Below, in pieces: positions 16,966-25,976 of a DNA stretch of 64,000 bases (position 1 is its first letter; the number at the start of each line of letters is the position of its first letter). Made by a program: the position numbers and the translations under genes. This DNA is from Dongia_B sp964406155 (GTDB lineage Bacteria; Pseudomonadota; Alphaproteobacteria; Dongiales; Dongiaceae): assembly GCA_964406155.1 (NCBI GenBank), contig CAYOQR010000008.1, forward strand, positions 56,703 through 120,702. Direction: 5' to 3'. Below the pieces are notes generated by a model. That model saw nothing but the letters and a program-made list of their open reading frames with translations. It ran no database searches and was not told where the DNA came from.

Positions 16966-19431
16966 ATGACCCGCAATCTGCGCGGTGTGCTTGCCTTCTT
17001 GCTGTGCTGCTTCGCTCTCGTCCTGGGCAGCGGCCTGGCTGCGGCCGACAATGCCGGCCCCAACGACGATCAACAGATTGCCAAATGGCAGGATCGGATC
17101 GGCAAGGCGGAAGCGGCACTTGGCCAATCTCAGCCCTTGGCCAGCGACAAGCTCGACGGTCTGCAGGCCGAGATGTTTTCCATTCTGACGGGTGCCCGTC
17201 AGATGAAGGACAAAGGGCAGCGTCAGCTCGCGCCGCTGAAATCCCAGCTTTCCAGCCTCGGCCCGCCCCCCGCCGCCGATGCCGCACCGGAAGACCCCGC
17301 CGTCGCCAAGCTGCGCCAGCGCCTGCAGGACGACCTTGCCCAGACCAACGGCCGCATCCAGCAATCGGATCTGCTGATCGTCCGGGCCCAGAACGTTCTC
17401 TCGAGCATCGGCCTGCAGCAGCAGCAGAAAATGCAGCAACGCCTGTTCCAGCGAGGCCCCTCACCGCTCTCGCCGGTAATCTGGGCAAGCGCCATCGAGA
17501 TCAGCATCGACGCCTTCAAGGAGCTGATCCGCTCGCCGGCCGATTGGTGGCAACAGAGCGAGGACCTGGAAAGCGATCAAGCCACGCTGATCGTGATCGG
17601 CATCACCCTGTTCCTGACGGTCATCATCGCCTTCCCGCTGCGCCGCTGGATCATGAACCATTGGGCGCCCCGCAGCGGCGAACAGACACCTAAGCATACG
17701 CGGCGCATCGTGGCGGCCGGCGCCGTCGGCCTTGCCCAGGTGATCCTGCCGGTCGTCGCCCTGATCGCCGTTTCCAAGGTCCTGCAGCTCATGGTGCCGC
17801 CGGACCAGACCATCTTCTTCGTCAACTTCATCGCCTCGGCAGCGGTCAGCCTGGTGCTCTTCACCGTCATCGTGGGTCTGGCGACGGCCGCCTTCGCGCC
17901 GCGTCATCCGCAATGGAGCCTGATCCCCCTGCCCGATGGCAGCGCGCGGAAAATCGTCAACCGCATCACCATGATCGCCGGCACCTTCGCCATCGCCAAT
18001 ATCGCCCATAATGCCGCCGGGCGCGGCGGCGAGCCACCAGCCAACTATACCGCTTTCGAATCCATGATCGTGACGATCCTGGTGTCGGTTTCCCTGCTCG
18101 ATCTGCTGCGGGCACGCTATTGGCGCCTGCCGGATCAGCCGCAACGCCCGATCTCGCTGATCCTGCGCGCCATCCTGACCCTGGTGGCGATCGCCACGCC
18201 GGTGGCGGCGCTCGCCGGCTATCCCGAGATGTCGCGCTACCTGATGGGGTCGCTTCTCATCACTGTCATGGTGATCGGCATTACCCTCCTCGCCCGTGCC
18301 GTCATCCATGAAGGCGTCACGTCACTCTTCCTGCCGGGCGGTCGGCTCAACCGCTATCTCTCCGGCCTCACGCCGATGGCGGCGGACAGTGCCAAGCGCA
18401 TGGCATTCTGGGCCCGCCTGCTGATCGATTTCCTGCTCTGGCCGCCGGTGATCTACGGCCTGCTGATCAGTTACGGCCTGCAGGCCTCTCTGCTGAATGT
18501 TTGGGTCGGCCAGGCACTGACCGGCGTCAAGATCGGCGGCGTCAAGCTGTCGCTGATCGATATCCTCAGCTCGCTGATCGCCCTCGTCATCGGTTTCCTG
18601 ATCGTCGGCTGGGTCAAACATTGGGTGAATGACCGGGTCCTGCCGAATACGCGGCTGGATATCGGCATGCGCAATTCGATCGCGACCTGCGTCGGCTATG
18701 TCGGCGGCATCATCGTCGTGATCATCGCCATCATGATGCTGGGGATCGACCTCTCCAATATCGCCCTGGTCGCCGGCGCGCTGTCCGTCGGCATCGGCTT
18801 CGGCCTGAAGACCGTGGTGGAGAATTTCGTTTCCGGCATCCTGCTGCTGATCGAGCGGCCGGTGAAGGCCGGCGACTGGATCTCGGTCGGCGGCACCGAA
18901 GGTATCGTCAAGAGCATCTCGGTGCGGGCGACGGAGATCGAAACCTTCGACAAGGCCTCGATCATCCTGCCGAATTCCGAACTGATCGCCAATCCGGTGA
19001 CCAACTGGACCCATAAGAACCGGATCGCGCGGATCCTGATTCATGTCGGCGTCGACTACAACGTCAATACCCGCCAGGTGCACGATATCCTGATCGCCTG
19101 CGCCAAGGCCCATAGCCGGGTGATGAGCATTCCACCGCCCAGCGTCCTTTTCAAATCCTTCGGCGAATCCGCCCTGAATTTCGAGCTGCGCTGCTTCGTC
19201 GCCGATACCGACGACTACTCGATCGTCAAAAGCGACCTGCATTTCGCCATCGATGACGCCTTCCGGCAGGATGGGATCAACATCCCTTATCCGCTGCGCG
19301 AGGTGATCGTCCGGCATATGCCTGAGCAGGCACAGGTCGTCGGGAAAATAAGCGTGCCGCGCGAAATTCAGGAAGTGAAGCCCCGAGACGTCGACGGGCG
19401 GCTCGCCGGCCGCCCGTCGCTCAGGGAATAA
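16966..19431 (+). CDS. Large MscS-family mechanosensitive channel with DUF3772 N-terminus
   Basis: This 821-residue protein opens with a cleavable signal peptide (MTRNLRGVLAFLLCCFALVL, cut near AAA-DN). A periplasmic DUF3772-like helical domain (about 25-200), roughly ten membrane helices, and the MscS core (about 590-790) follow. The pore helix shows the Ala/Gly pattern in NIALVAGALSVGIGFGLKT, followed by VVENFVSGILLL. Such channels release solutes on hypo-osmotic shock. AGGA lies eight bases before ATG 16966. The gene is monocistronic and ends at a shared hairpin with the convergent Rieske gene. Confidence 0.92.
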   Translation: MTRNLRGVLAFLLCCFALVLGSGLAAADNAGPNDDQQIAKWQDRIGKAEAALGQSQPLASDKLDGLQAEMFSILTGARQMKDKGQRQLAPLKSQLSSLGPPPAADAAPEDPAVAKLRQRLQDDLAQTNGRIQQSDLLIVRAQNVLSSIGLQQQQKMQQRLFQRGPSPLSPVIWASAIEISIDAFKELIRSPADWWQQSEDLESDQATLIVIGITLFLTVIIAFPLRRWIMNHWAPRSGEQTPKHTRRIVAAGAVGLAQVILPVVALIAVSKVLQLMVPPDQTIFFVNFIASAAVSLVLFTVIVGLATAAFAPRHPQWSLIPLPDGSARKIVNRITMIAGTFAIANIAHNAAGRGGEPPANYTAFESMIVTILVSVSLLDLLRARYWRLPDQPQRPISLILRAILTLVAIATPVAALAGYPEMSRYLMGSLLITVMVIGITLLARAVIHEGVTSLFLPGGRLNRYLSGLTPMAADSAKRMAFWARLLIDFLLWPPVIYGLLISYGLQASLLNVWVGQALTGVKIGGVKLSLIDILSSLIALVIGFLIVGWVKHWVNDRVLPNTRLDIGMRNSIATCVGYVGGIIVVIIAIMMLGIDLSNIALVAGALSVGIGFGLKTVVENFVSGILLLIERPVKAGDWISVGGTEGIVKSISVRATEIETFDKASIILPNSELIANPVTNWTHKNRIARILIHVGVDYNVNTRQVHDILIACAKAHSRVMSIPPPSVLFKSFGESALNFELRCFVADTDDYSIVKSDLHFAIDDAFRQDGINIPYPLREVIVRHMPEQAQVVGKISVPREIQEVKPRDVDGRLAGRPSLRE

Positions 19432-19440
19432 TTGTTCAGG

Positions 19441-19470
19441 GAATAAGTCTGGCCTGACCCAGGCTTATTC
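19441..19470. terminator. Bidirectional terminator between the mscS-like and Rieske genes
   Basis: GAATAAGTCTGG (19441-19452) pairs with CCAGGCTTATTC (19459-19470), 12 bp with one wobble and a six-base loop. It sits between the two convergent stop codons and overlaps the last codon and stop of the Rieske gene. Confidence 0.65.
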
Positions 19471-20685
19471 AGCCGCGATGCCGGCCGCCGGATGCGGCTG
19501 GCTCGCCTCAACCAGCTTGCCGGCCAGCCAACGATGGAAGCAATGGGTCGGCGGATCCATGCGCGGTGAGAAGACGCCGCCCGTGAAGCCCGGCGACTGA
19601 CGGCCGCGCTGCATGCGCTCGACCACATCGACATCCTCGTCGAACACGATCTTCCAGGTCGCGCGATTGGCAGCACGCGTCTCGGCGTAAATATCGCCGG
19701 TCGCCGCCTCACCGACATAATAGATTTCCAGATGCTCGACAGTCCGGTCGACGGCCACGGCTTCCAGCAGGATGGCGAAATAGTGGTCTTGATGGATGCC
19801 GAGCAGCACATTGGGGAACAATGCGGTATATTCCGCCGCCTTGGCCCATTTCTCCGGCAGATTGGGGAAATGCGGCAGATCCGGCCCGTCCTTCACCAGG
19901 AGCGGCGTATAGGCCGTGCTGCCCTGGCCGGCAAAGGCGCCATCCTCATTGATGTTGTAGTGGTCTTCCAGCTTCGAATAGCTGTTGAGCGCCGGATGCA
20001 CCACCGGCAGATGATAGGCCTCGCAATAATTCTCGACGGCCAGCTTCCAGTTGCAATTGACCGCCAGCTTCATCGAGGAATCGTCGCCGGCATGACGGAT
20101 CAGGCTCATGTCGAAATCCTTCCAGCGCTCGCGAATCTTGGCGCTGAACTGATCGAAGTCCTCGGCATCGCCCGACAGATTGATGAAGACGAGATCCCAG
20201 AACAGGACCGAGCGGACTTCCTTCAAGCCATGCTTGCTCTTGTCGAAGCCCTCGCAGCTATGCTCCCTGGCGCCACCGATATTGGGGGTCGCGGTCAATT
20301 TGCCATCGAGGTCGTAGATCCAGGAATGATACGGGCAACGCAGTGAATTCTGCACATTGCGCGGCGCATCGAGAATGACCGCACCGCGATGGCTGCAGAC
20401 ATTGTGGAAGACCGCGATGCTGTTGTCGCGCCGACGCACCATCATCAGCGGAATACCCATCAGGCTGACCGGCTTGGCATCGCCCGCTTTCGGAATATCC
20501 TTGCCGAAGCCGATGCAGGTCCAGGTCTTGGCCAGCACCTGATCGCGCTCATAGCGGGCGAAGTCAGCGCTCGCATAGGCATCGTTCGGCAGACCCGAGG
20601 CGCTCTCGATCGGCTGCAAGACATTGCGGATGGCGCCCGGCTGGAACGGCAGGGCATCTGCGGAGAACAGGCTGGATGACGTCAT
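19465..20685 (-). CDS. Rieske non-heme iron oxygenase, alpha subunit
   Basis: This 406-residue oxygenase has an N-terminal Rieske [2Fe-2S] site, C-x-H as VCSHRGAVI and C-x2-H as LRCPYHSWIYD (near residues 95-120). The C-terminal catalytic domain has the mononuclear iron ligands in ENYCEAYHLPVVHP (near 215-230) and an acidic DVDVVERMQRG later. The family covers aromatic dioxygenases and the betaine/carnitine-type monooxygenases (GbcA, CntA). The neighbours (LysR, DAO-family oxidase, GlxA regulator) favour a methylated-amine substrate over an aromatic ring; this is inference. No reductase partner gene is visible nearby. Confidence 0.85.
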   Translation of the reverse strand: MTSSSLFSADALPFQPGAIRNVLQPIESASGLPNDAYASADFARYERDQVLAKTWTCIGFGKDIPKAGDAKPVSLMGIPLMMVRRRDNSIAVFHNVCSHRGAVILDAPRNVQNSLRCPYHSWIYDLDGKLTATPNIGGAREHSCEGFDKSKHGLKEVRSVLFWDLVFINLSGDAEDFDQFSAKIRERWKDFDMSLIRHAGDDSSMKLAVNCNWKLAVENYCEAYHLPVVHPALNSYSKLEDHYNINEDGAFAGQGSTAYTPLLVKDGPDLPHFPNLPEKWAKAAEYTALFPNVLLGIHQDHYFAILLEAVAVDRTVEHLEIYYVGEAATGDIYAETRAANRATWKIVFDEDVDVVERMQRGRQSPGFTGGVFSPRMDPPTHCFHRWLAGKLVEASQPHPAAGIAAE

Positions 20686-20776
20686 GATCGGCGGCCTTTT
20701 ACGTGATCGTTCTATGACGGCACTCTCAGCTTGGCACGGCTTTCTGTGAAGCTGCTTAAATTTAATCTATCCATAA

Positions 20777-20805
20777 CATGGAATCATGTTGCATGATGCC
20801 CATGG
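20777..20805. promoter_or_regulatory. Imperfect palindrome between Rieske and LysR genes
   Basis: CATGGAATCATG and CATGATGCCCATG form an imperfect dyad around TTG in the divergent promoter region. It is a candidate LysR binding site for control of both genes. Sequence alone cannot confirm it. Confidence 0.4.
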
Positions 20806-20857
20806 GAATACGACAATATTCCCGTCAGCTTCATTTTCGGATATTTTTTACATATTA

Positions 20858-21787
20858 ATGAATAGGTTAAGACGCTTCCTCCCACCTGTGACGAGCTTGG
20901 TTGTTTTCGAAGCAGCCGGGCGGCTGAATAACTTTACTGCCGCGTCGCAGGAACTCAACGTGACTCAGGCAGCGGTCAGCCGGCAGATCCTCGGCCTGGA
21001 AAGCCATCTCGGCGTCACCCTTTTCCACCGCCAGCATCGCCAGGTCCGCCTCACCACCGAAGGCATCGCACTGCATCAGGCCGTCAGCCAAGGGCTGCTG
21101 GCGATCGTCGATTGCGTCCAGCGCCTGACCGCCGCGCAGAACCGTTCCGCCATTTCCATCGGCGCCACCTTGGGCTTCGCCACGCTCTGGCTGATGCCGC
21201 GCCTCAGCGAATTCAATGCCGAGCATCCGGATATCCAGTTGCGGCTGATCTCTTCCGATACGCTGGGTACGCTTGCCGATGAGCAGCTCGACCTCGCGAT
21301 CCGCTACGGTACGGGAAATTGGAGCGATGTCCGCGCCACCCGCATGTTCGTCGGCGAGGTCTTCCCGGTCTGCAGCCCCAGCTTGCTGGAGCGTCATCCG
21401 ATCTCCCATGGCATCGCCGATATCGAGAAACTGCCGCTCCTCGAAATGGAAATCATCGATCCCAGTTGGACCACCTGGGAGGAATGGCGCTCAGCCTATC
21501 CGACGAAGCCGAAACTTGGCGCACGGCGGCTGCGCTTCAACAATTATCCGCTGCTGATCCAGTCGGCGATCGCCGGCCAGGGCCTGGCACTCGGCTGGCG
21601 CTATCTGGTCGATGATCCGCTGAATAGCGGGCAACTGGTCCGCCCCTTCCCGGGCAGTTTCAAGACCGATCTCGATTTCTATCTGATCGAATCGCCCAAT
21701 CGGCGCGAAAGCCCGGCCGTCGCCACGCTGAAATCCTGGCTGCTGCAGCACGCCGCCAAGGCCGCATCCGTCAATATTCCGAACTGA
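20858..21787 (+). CDS. LysR family transcriptional regulator, GcvA-like
   Basis: This 309-residue LTTR has its helix-turn-helix near residues 18-65 (AAGRLNNFTAASQELNVTQA, AVSRQILGLE) and a GcvA-type substrate domain (ISIGATLGFATLWLMPRL; DLAIRYGTGNW). ATG 20858 gives MNRLRRFLPP, the usual GcvA-like start; the longer frame from 20786 adds an unlikely leader. It is divergent from the Rieske oxygenase gene and probably controls it. It converges on the flavoenzyme gene with a terminator hairpin between. Confidence 0.88.
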   Translation: MNRLRRFLPPVTSLVVFEAAGRLNNFTAASQELNVTQAAVSRQILGLESHLGVTLFHRQHRQVRLTTEGIALHQAVSQGLLAIVDCVQRLTAAQNRSAISIGATLGFATLWLMPRLSEFNAEHPDIQLRLISSDTLGTLADEQLDLAIRYGTGNWSDVRATRMFVGEVFPVCSPSLLERHPISHGIADIEKLPLLEMEIIDPSWTTWEEWRSAYPTKPKLGARRLRFNNYPLLIQSAIAGQGLALGWRYLVDDPLNSGQLVRPFPGSFKTDLDFYLIESPNRRESPAVATLKSWLLQHAAKAASVNIPN

Positions 21788-21823
21788 AAAAGCCAGGTAC
21801 CGATCGCGCGGTCCCTGGCTTTC
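21788..21823. terminator. Bidirectional terminator after the LysR gene
   Basis: AAAGCCAGG (21789-21797) pairs with CCTGGCTTT (21814-21822), and ACCG/CGGT extends the stem inward across one mismatch. It sits between convergent genes. Confidence 0.75.
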
Positions 21824-21856
21824 CCGTCTTAACTCGTCGCGTTCGTTCCCTCGCGC

Positions 21857-23197
21857 TTAGCTCCAGGGGAACGGCGAATTCGAGGTCGGATGCAACTTGC
21901 CTTCGGCGAACCGCGAGAAGCGGAAGGGTTGCAGCAATTCATCGCCCTTGCCGCAGATATCGTCCGCCACCAGTTTGCCGACGCCGATCATCTTATAGCC
22001 ATGGTTGGAATCGGCGATGAAATAGGCGTTGCTGGCGAACCGGTCGAAGACCGGAAAGCTGTCGGCCGTGAAGCAGCCGATACCGCCCGAGGGCTCCTTC
22101 TTGTATTTCGGCATCTGGCCCATGAAGCGCTTCTGGCAGAAGGCCAAGGCCGAGACCCACATATGGGCGAAGTCGTCGCCGACGATGAATTCCGGGCTTT
22201 CCGGACCGTAGGGATCGACCCGCACCTTGTCGATCGGCGTCTGCACCTTGAAGGGCATGGCACCGCCCTGGATGCCGCCGAAATGGAAGTCGGGCTTGTA
22301 ATAGATGCCCCAGAGCTTGTCGGTGATCAGCGAACCATCGACGTCCGAGTAGAGCGGCGCGTCGGTATCGACATGGATGACCGGCGGCATCTTGCCGTCA
22401 TTGGTTTTCTGGTAATCCGGGTCGACGCCCAGCGTGCCTTCCTGCAGCGACCAGAAAACCCACATCGGCACATTCTCATGCACCTTGCCGTCGCGGCCCT
22501 TGATCGAGATCGCATCGGGAAGATCCAGCATGTTCCAGATCTGCCGCACCCAGGGGCCGACGCCGACGATCACCTGTTCGCACTGGATCGCACCCTTGTC
22601 GGTCTCGACCGCCGTGATCGCGCCCGCATTGTCGCGCTTGAAGCCGGTGACGCGGATGCCGGTCACGATGCGGACACCTTCGGCCTCGGCCTTCTTCGCC
22701 AAGCCATAGATCGCCGCCGTGTTGTTGGCGTAACCGCCCTTCTTCTCATGCAGGACCGAGGTGATGCCCTTGGCCTGCCAGTCGCTGAGAATGGTCTGCA
22801 TGTATTTCATGCAGTCCTTCTCGCCTTCGATGAAGTCGGAGGTATAGCCGATCTCTTTCTGCTGCTTATAGATCGAGGCGACATCCTCATGCATCACTTC
22901 CGGACTGATCTGCATATAGCCGACCGGGTGATAGGAGAAGGCCTCCATATCGCTTTCCCAGACCGAGACGCTGTGGGCCATCAGGCGGCGCATGGCCGGC
23001 TGGAAGTAATTGTTACGCACCACGCCGCAGGCGATGCCGGAGGCGCCGGCCGCGATGCCGCTCTTGTCGAGAACGATAACATCCGCCCCGCTGCCCTTCC
23101 CCGCCTTGCGGAGATTTTCCGCCAGATGCCAGGCCGTGCTGAGGCCGTGAATACCGGCGCCGATCACGACATATTTGATACTTGATGGCAACGCCAT
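21857..23197 (-). CDS. FAD-dependent oxidoreductase, DAO (sarcosine oxidase beta-like) family
   Basis: This 446-residue flavoenzyme has the N-terminal dinucleotide motif VVIGAGIHGLSTAWHL, then DKSGIAAGASGIACGVVRNNY, typical of DAO enzymes acting on N-methyl or secondary amines. Near the C-terminus GIGCFTADSFPVFDR and DSNHGYKMIGVGKLVADDI complete the FAD site. ATG 23197 is preceded by GGAGGG at five bases, so a longer in-frame start at 23338 is rejected. Together with the nearby Rieske oxygenase it could carry out successive demethylations, as in glycine betaine to dimethylglycine to sarcosine; this is inferred from context. Confidence 0.82.
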   Translation of the reverse strand: MALPSSIKYVVIGAGIHGLSTAWHLAENLRKAGKGSGADVIVLDKSGIAAGASGIACGVVRNNYFQPAMRRLMAHSVSVWESDMEAFSYHPVGYMQISPEVMHEDVASIYKQQKEIGYTSDFIEGEKDCMKYMQTILSDWQAKGITSVLHEKKGGYANNTAAIYGLAKKAEAEGVRIVTGIRVTGFKRDNAGAITAVETDKGAIQCEQVIVGVGPWVRQIWNMLDLPDAISIKGRDGKVHENVPMWVFWSLQEGTLGVDPDYQKTNDGKMPPVIHVDTDAPLYSDVDGSLITDKLWGIYYKPDFHFGGIQGGAMPFKVQTPIDKVRVDPYGPESPEFIVGDDFAHMWVSALAFCQKRFMGQMPKYKKEPSGGIGCFTADSFPVFDRFASNAYFIADSNHGYKMIGVGKLVADDICGKGDELLQPFRFSRFAEGKLHPTSNSPFPWS

Positions 23198-23344
23198 AGA
23201 GCCCTCCATGAAATCAATCTTTCCGCCAAAGGCTCTGCCTGAACGGTCCGCGCGACCCTCAGGCCTTCGCCGGAAAATATCAATTTTTCGACAGGAGTTC
23301 GACGGATTCGACGGCCCCGTGGAGCGCCGGTTTCGCAACCGGTT

Positions 23345-24472
23345 TCATAACCGGCGATCGCGGCGCGGCAGCAATCCGAAGTAACGCTGATAGACCGTGC
23401 TGAAATAGGACGCGGAGGCGAAGCCGCAGGTCACGGCAATCTCGGTGATCGGGAGATCGGTCTGCTTCAGCAGAGACCGTGCTCGCTCCATCCGCAATCC
23501 CTGGTAATAACCGCTGGGCGTGCAGCCGAGATATTTTTGGAACAAGCGCTCCAACTGGCGCTGCGATGTCTTCAGGCGGCGCGAGAGGAGGCTCGGCGAC
23601 AAAGGCGCGTCGAGATGTTGCTCCATCAGCTTGACGGCATTCACGACCACCGCATTCGACGTCCCCAGGCGATAACGCAGATCGTTACGCTGCTGGTCAT
23701 GCGACTGCCGCGCGGCACCATGGATGAACTGTTCCGACACTGCCCGCGAGAGGCGGTCATTGTGATGCTGGGCGATCAGATGCAGCATCATATCGAGAAC
23801 GGCAGTACCGCCGGCGCAGGTGGCGATCTGGCGATCGACGACGAACAATTCGTCCGAGACCTTGAGCCCCGGATAGTTCTCCTGAAAGCCCGCCTTGTAA
23901 TCCCAATGCACCGTGCAGCGATGATCGTCGAGCAAACCTGCTTTCGCCAGGATGAAACTGCCGGTACTGACGGCGCCGATCAGCGCGCCATGGCGCAACT
24001 GCCGGCGCAGGAAATTCTCGACCGGCAGGCTGCGAAACTTTTCCGGGTCGAGCCCTGCGCAAACCAGGACCAGATCCAGCGATGCCGCCGCATCCCGGAT
24101 CGCCGTCGTTTGAATGGTCACGCCGCTATTCGACGGCACCTCGCCACCGGTCGCCGACAGCAGGACCCAATCGTAAAGCGCCTGTCCCGTAACGAGATTG
24201 GCACTGCGCAACGGTTCGATGATCATCGAGAAGGAGATCAAGGCGAAGCGCGGCACCAGAATGACGCCGATCCGTTGACGCCTGGTATCGCGTGGCACGA
24301 GAGCCGGTAGCGATCGGCCCGGATCCGGATTTACGATCAACTCTTGTGCGACTGCCAATTCTTGTTTGACTGGGGAATACCCCGCTGGCGACGACGCGTC
24401 CGGCGATCGGCTTCCGCGTTTTCCCGGTCGCCGCTTATCGGTCGTCGTGTCGCTTGTCGGGCTCTCGGCCAT
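23345..24472 (-). CDS. GlxA family (DJ-1/PfpI plus AraC) transcriptional regulator
   Basis: This 375-residue protein has an N-terminal amidotransferase-like domain (about 65-235; DLVLVCAGLDPEKF, GAVSTGSFILAKAGLLDDHRC) and a C-terminal AraC helix-turn-helix pair (about 275-370; ALLKQTDLPITEIAV-like and GFASASYFSTVYQRYFGLLP). The architecture is that of GbdR, CdhR and SouR, activators of betaine, carnitine and sarcosine catabolism. It lies 147 bases upstream of the flavoenzyme on the same strand. The first about 55 residues are low-complexity and may not all be translated. A betaine-type inducer is a context-based guess. Confidence 0.85.
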   Translation of the reverse strand: MAESPTSDTTTDKRRPGKRGSRSPDASSPAGYSPVKQELAVAQELIVNPDPGRSLPALVPRDTRRQRIGVILVPRFALISFSMIIEPLRSANLVTGQALYDWVLLSATGGEVPSNSGVTIQTTAIRDAAASLDLVLVCAGLDPEKFRSLPVENFLRRQLRHGALIGAVSTGSFILAKAGLLDDHRCTVHWDYKAGFQENYPGLKVSDELFVVDRQIATCAGGTAVLDMMLHLIAQHHNDRLSRAVSEQFIHGAARQSHDQQRNDLRYRLGTSNAVVVNAVKLMEQHLDAPLSPSLLSRRLKTSQRQLERLFQKYLGCTPSGYYQGLRMERARSLLKQTDLPITEIAVTCGFASASYFSTVYQRYFGLLPRRDRRL

Positions 24473-24600
24473 CTACCGCTCGGCAGTCATATCTTGGATC
24501 GCGGCCGCTTCGGGCCGCCGCCGACAATAACGCGGCATCAGGGGAGCCGTGAAGATGGCAGAGACTTGGAAATATCTGAAAATGAGGCAGGAAAATTGAT

Positions 24601-24627
24601 CCCGTCAGTCGGGTCGCGACTGACGGG
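24601..24627 (-). terminator. Hairpin downstream of dksA
   Basis: CCCGTCAGTC (24601-24610) pairs with GACTGACGGG (24618-24627), a perfect 10-bp stem just past the dksA stop. On the minus strand it is followed by ATCAATTTTCC, a short T run. Confidence 0.65.
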
Positions 24628-24634
24628 AAATCTC

Positions 24635-25051
24635 TTAATCGTCCCGGTGCGTGCGCTCCATGCGCTCATGCCGCTCTTGGGCCTCGATCGACAAAGTCGC
24701 GATCGGGCGGGCTTCCAGGCGTTTGATGCCAATCGGCTCGCCGGTTTCCTCGCAATAACCGTAGGTGCCGTCTTCGATCCGGCTCAGCGCCTCGTCGATC
24801 TTGGAGATCAGCTTGCGCTCTCTGTCGCGCGTCCGCAGTTCCAGGGCGCGGTCGGTTTCAAGCGATGCGCGGTCGGCAATGTCCGGCTCCGAAAGGCTCT
24901 CTTCCTGGAGATGGTTGAGCGTTTCGTTCGATTCCTTCAACAACTCGGTCTTCCAGGCCAGCAACTTCTGGCGGAAGTACTCTAGCTGCATCGGATTCAT
25001 AAAGGTTTCGGTTTCGCTAGGACGGTAATCGGGCGAAAGCAGCGGTTTCAT
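24635..25051 (-). CDS. dksA: DksA/TraR family RNA polymerase-binding factor, cysteine-poor
   Basis: This 138-residue DksA modulates RNA polymerase with ppGpp through its secondary channel. The coiled coil carries the tip motif D57-x2-D60-R-A62. In the zinc-finger region only C100 remains; the other three ligand positions are T103, S121 and A124 (YGYCEETGEP; TLSIEAQE), so classical four-cysteine zinc binding is impossible. The globular end is otherwise intact. The start at 25051 is preceded by GAGGAG. It sits beside the flagellar island, but there is no sign that they share a transcript. Confidence 0.92.
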   Translation of the reverse strand: MKPLLSPDYRPSETETFMNPMQLEYFRQKLLAWKTELLKESNETLNHLQEESLSEPDIADRASLETDRALELRTRDRERKLISKIDEALSRIEDGTYGYCEETGEPIGIKRLEARPIATLSIEAQERHERMERTHRDD

Positions 25052-25206
25052 ACGCTCCTCGATGCGGTTCTAACGACTCGTTCCTGCGCCTGCTGACGAG
25101 CAGGAATGGCGCGGAGTATATGAAAATGCATCCGCGCCGCAAGCGGCAAAAAACAACCGTCGCTCAACCTAACACATTGATATTGCTTATTTCTTAAAAA
25201 GCTCGT

Positions 25207-25632
25207 TCAGGTCGAACGAGAAAGCTTGGCCAATTCGACCGCAGCGCGCAGTTCGATGTCGTCCAAAATCGACTGCAGATGCGGGTCATCGAACTGCTCG
25301 CGCTTCGCCCGGACGAGCTGGGCAAGCTGTTCGAGTTTCGCCATGGGAATGGTTCCCAACAGCAGACCAATACGGATTTCCTCGAGCTGATCCAGGATCG
25401 ACTCGCCCCGCTGCTTCGCCCGGCTGCGCGCCCGGCGTTCCAGTGTTTCGTCGGTCTCCTGTACCGCCAGCAAGGCGGCCATCGGATTCATCCCGACCGG
25501 CCCCTGCAGTCGGGGTGCATTGGCGGAATCCGGCTCAGCCAAGTTCTTGGCGAACTCCCCGCTGCCTGTGGTGGAGGCGCCGCCGACCTTACGCGCTGTG
25601 GTCGGCCGCACGCCGGTTGGATCAATTTTCAT
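25207..25632 (-). CDS. fliX: Flagellar assembly regulator FliX
   Basis: This 141-residue protein resembles FliX in its basic disordered N-terminus, its central GMNPMAALLAVQETDET stretch, and its C-terminal helix ending DIELRAAVELAKLS. In Caulobacter FliX couples class II flagellar assembly to the sigma-54 activator FlbD. Its position divergent from flgI matches the Caulobacter arrangement. flbD itself is not in this window, although FlbD-like sites are. Confidence 0.88.
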   Translation of the reverse strand: MKIDPTGVRPTTARKVGGASTTGSGEFAKNLAEPDSANAPRLQGPVGMNPMAALLAVQETDETLERRARSRAKQRGESILDQLEEIRIGLLLGTIPMAKLEQLAQLVRAKREQFDDPHLQSILDDIELRAAVELAKLSRST

Positions 25633-25976
25633 CGAGTCTCGACCTGTGCAGAAAGACAGGAATCATGATCGTCATTTTATCCCTGCCCTCGCCTAACAAT
25701 CTATTAATTATATTCCGGACGATCATCCACCCAGCAATTCCGCCGATCCGTCCACTCCGGCCCCCCCTGACCGGGCTGGAAATTTCTGCCGCATCGCCGG
25801 TCCGGACGGACGGCATGACTTGCTTGGGGAACAGCTCGCCTGGATGGCACATATATTTTTTTCCCACATAAAATCAACAGATTACAGAAATGAAACTTCT
25901 GGCACGATAATCGCATACCGTTCCATCGAATGACCAAGAACTGGTCAGGGAAACGGGCGAAGCCCAGGAGCTATCG
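25633..25976. other. Divergent fliX-flgI control region
   Basis: These 344 bases without a gene hold a sigma-54 promoter facing flgI and a single FlbD-like half-palindrome, TGGAAATTTCTGCCG at 25777-25791, about 120 bases further upstream. The short open frames here are not convincing. Confidence 0.6.
25900..25915 (+). promoter_or_regulatory. Sigma-54 promoter of flgI
   Basis: TGGCACGATAATCGCA matches the -24/-12 consensus (TGGCAC, five bases, TTGC) with one mismatch in the -12 element. It lies 61 bases before the flgI ATG, as expected for a class II/III flagellar gene in alphaproteobacteria. Confidence 0.75.
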
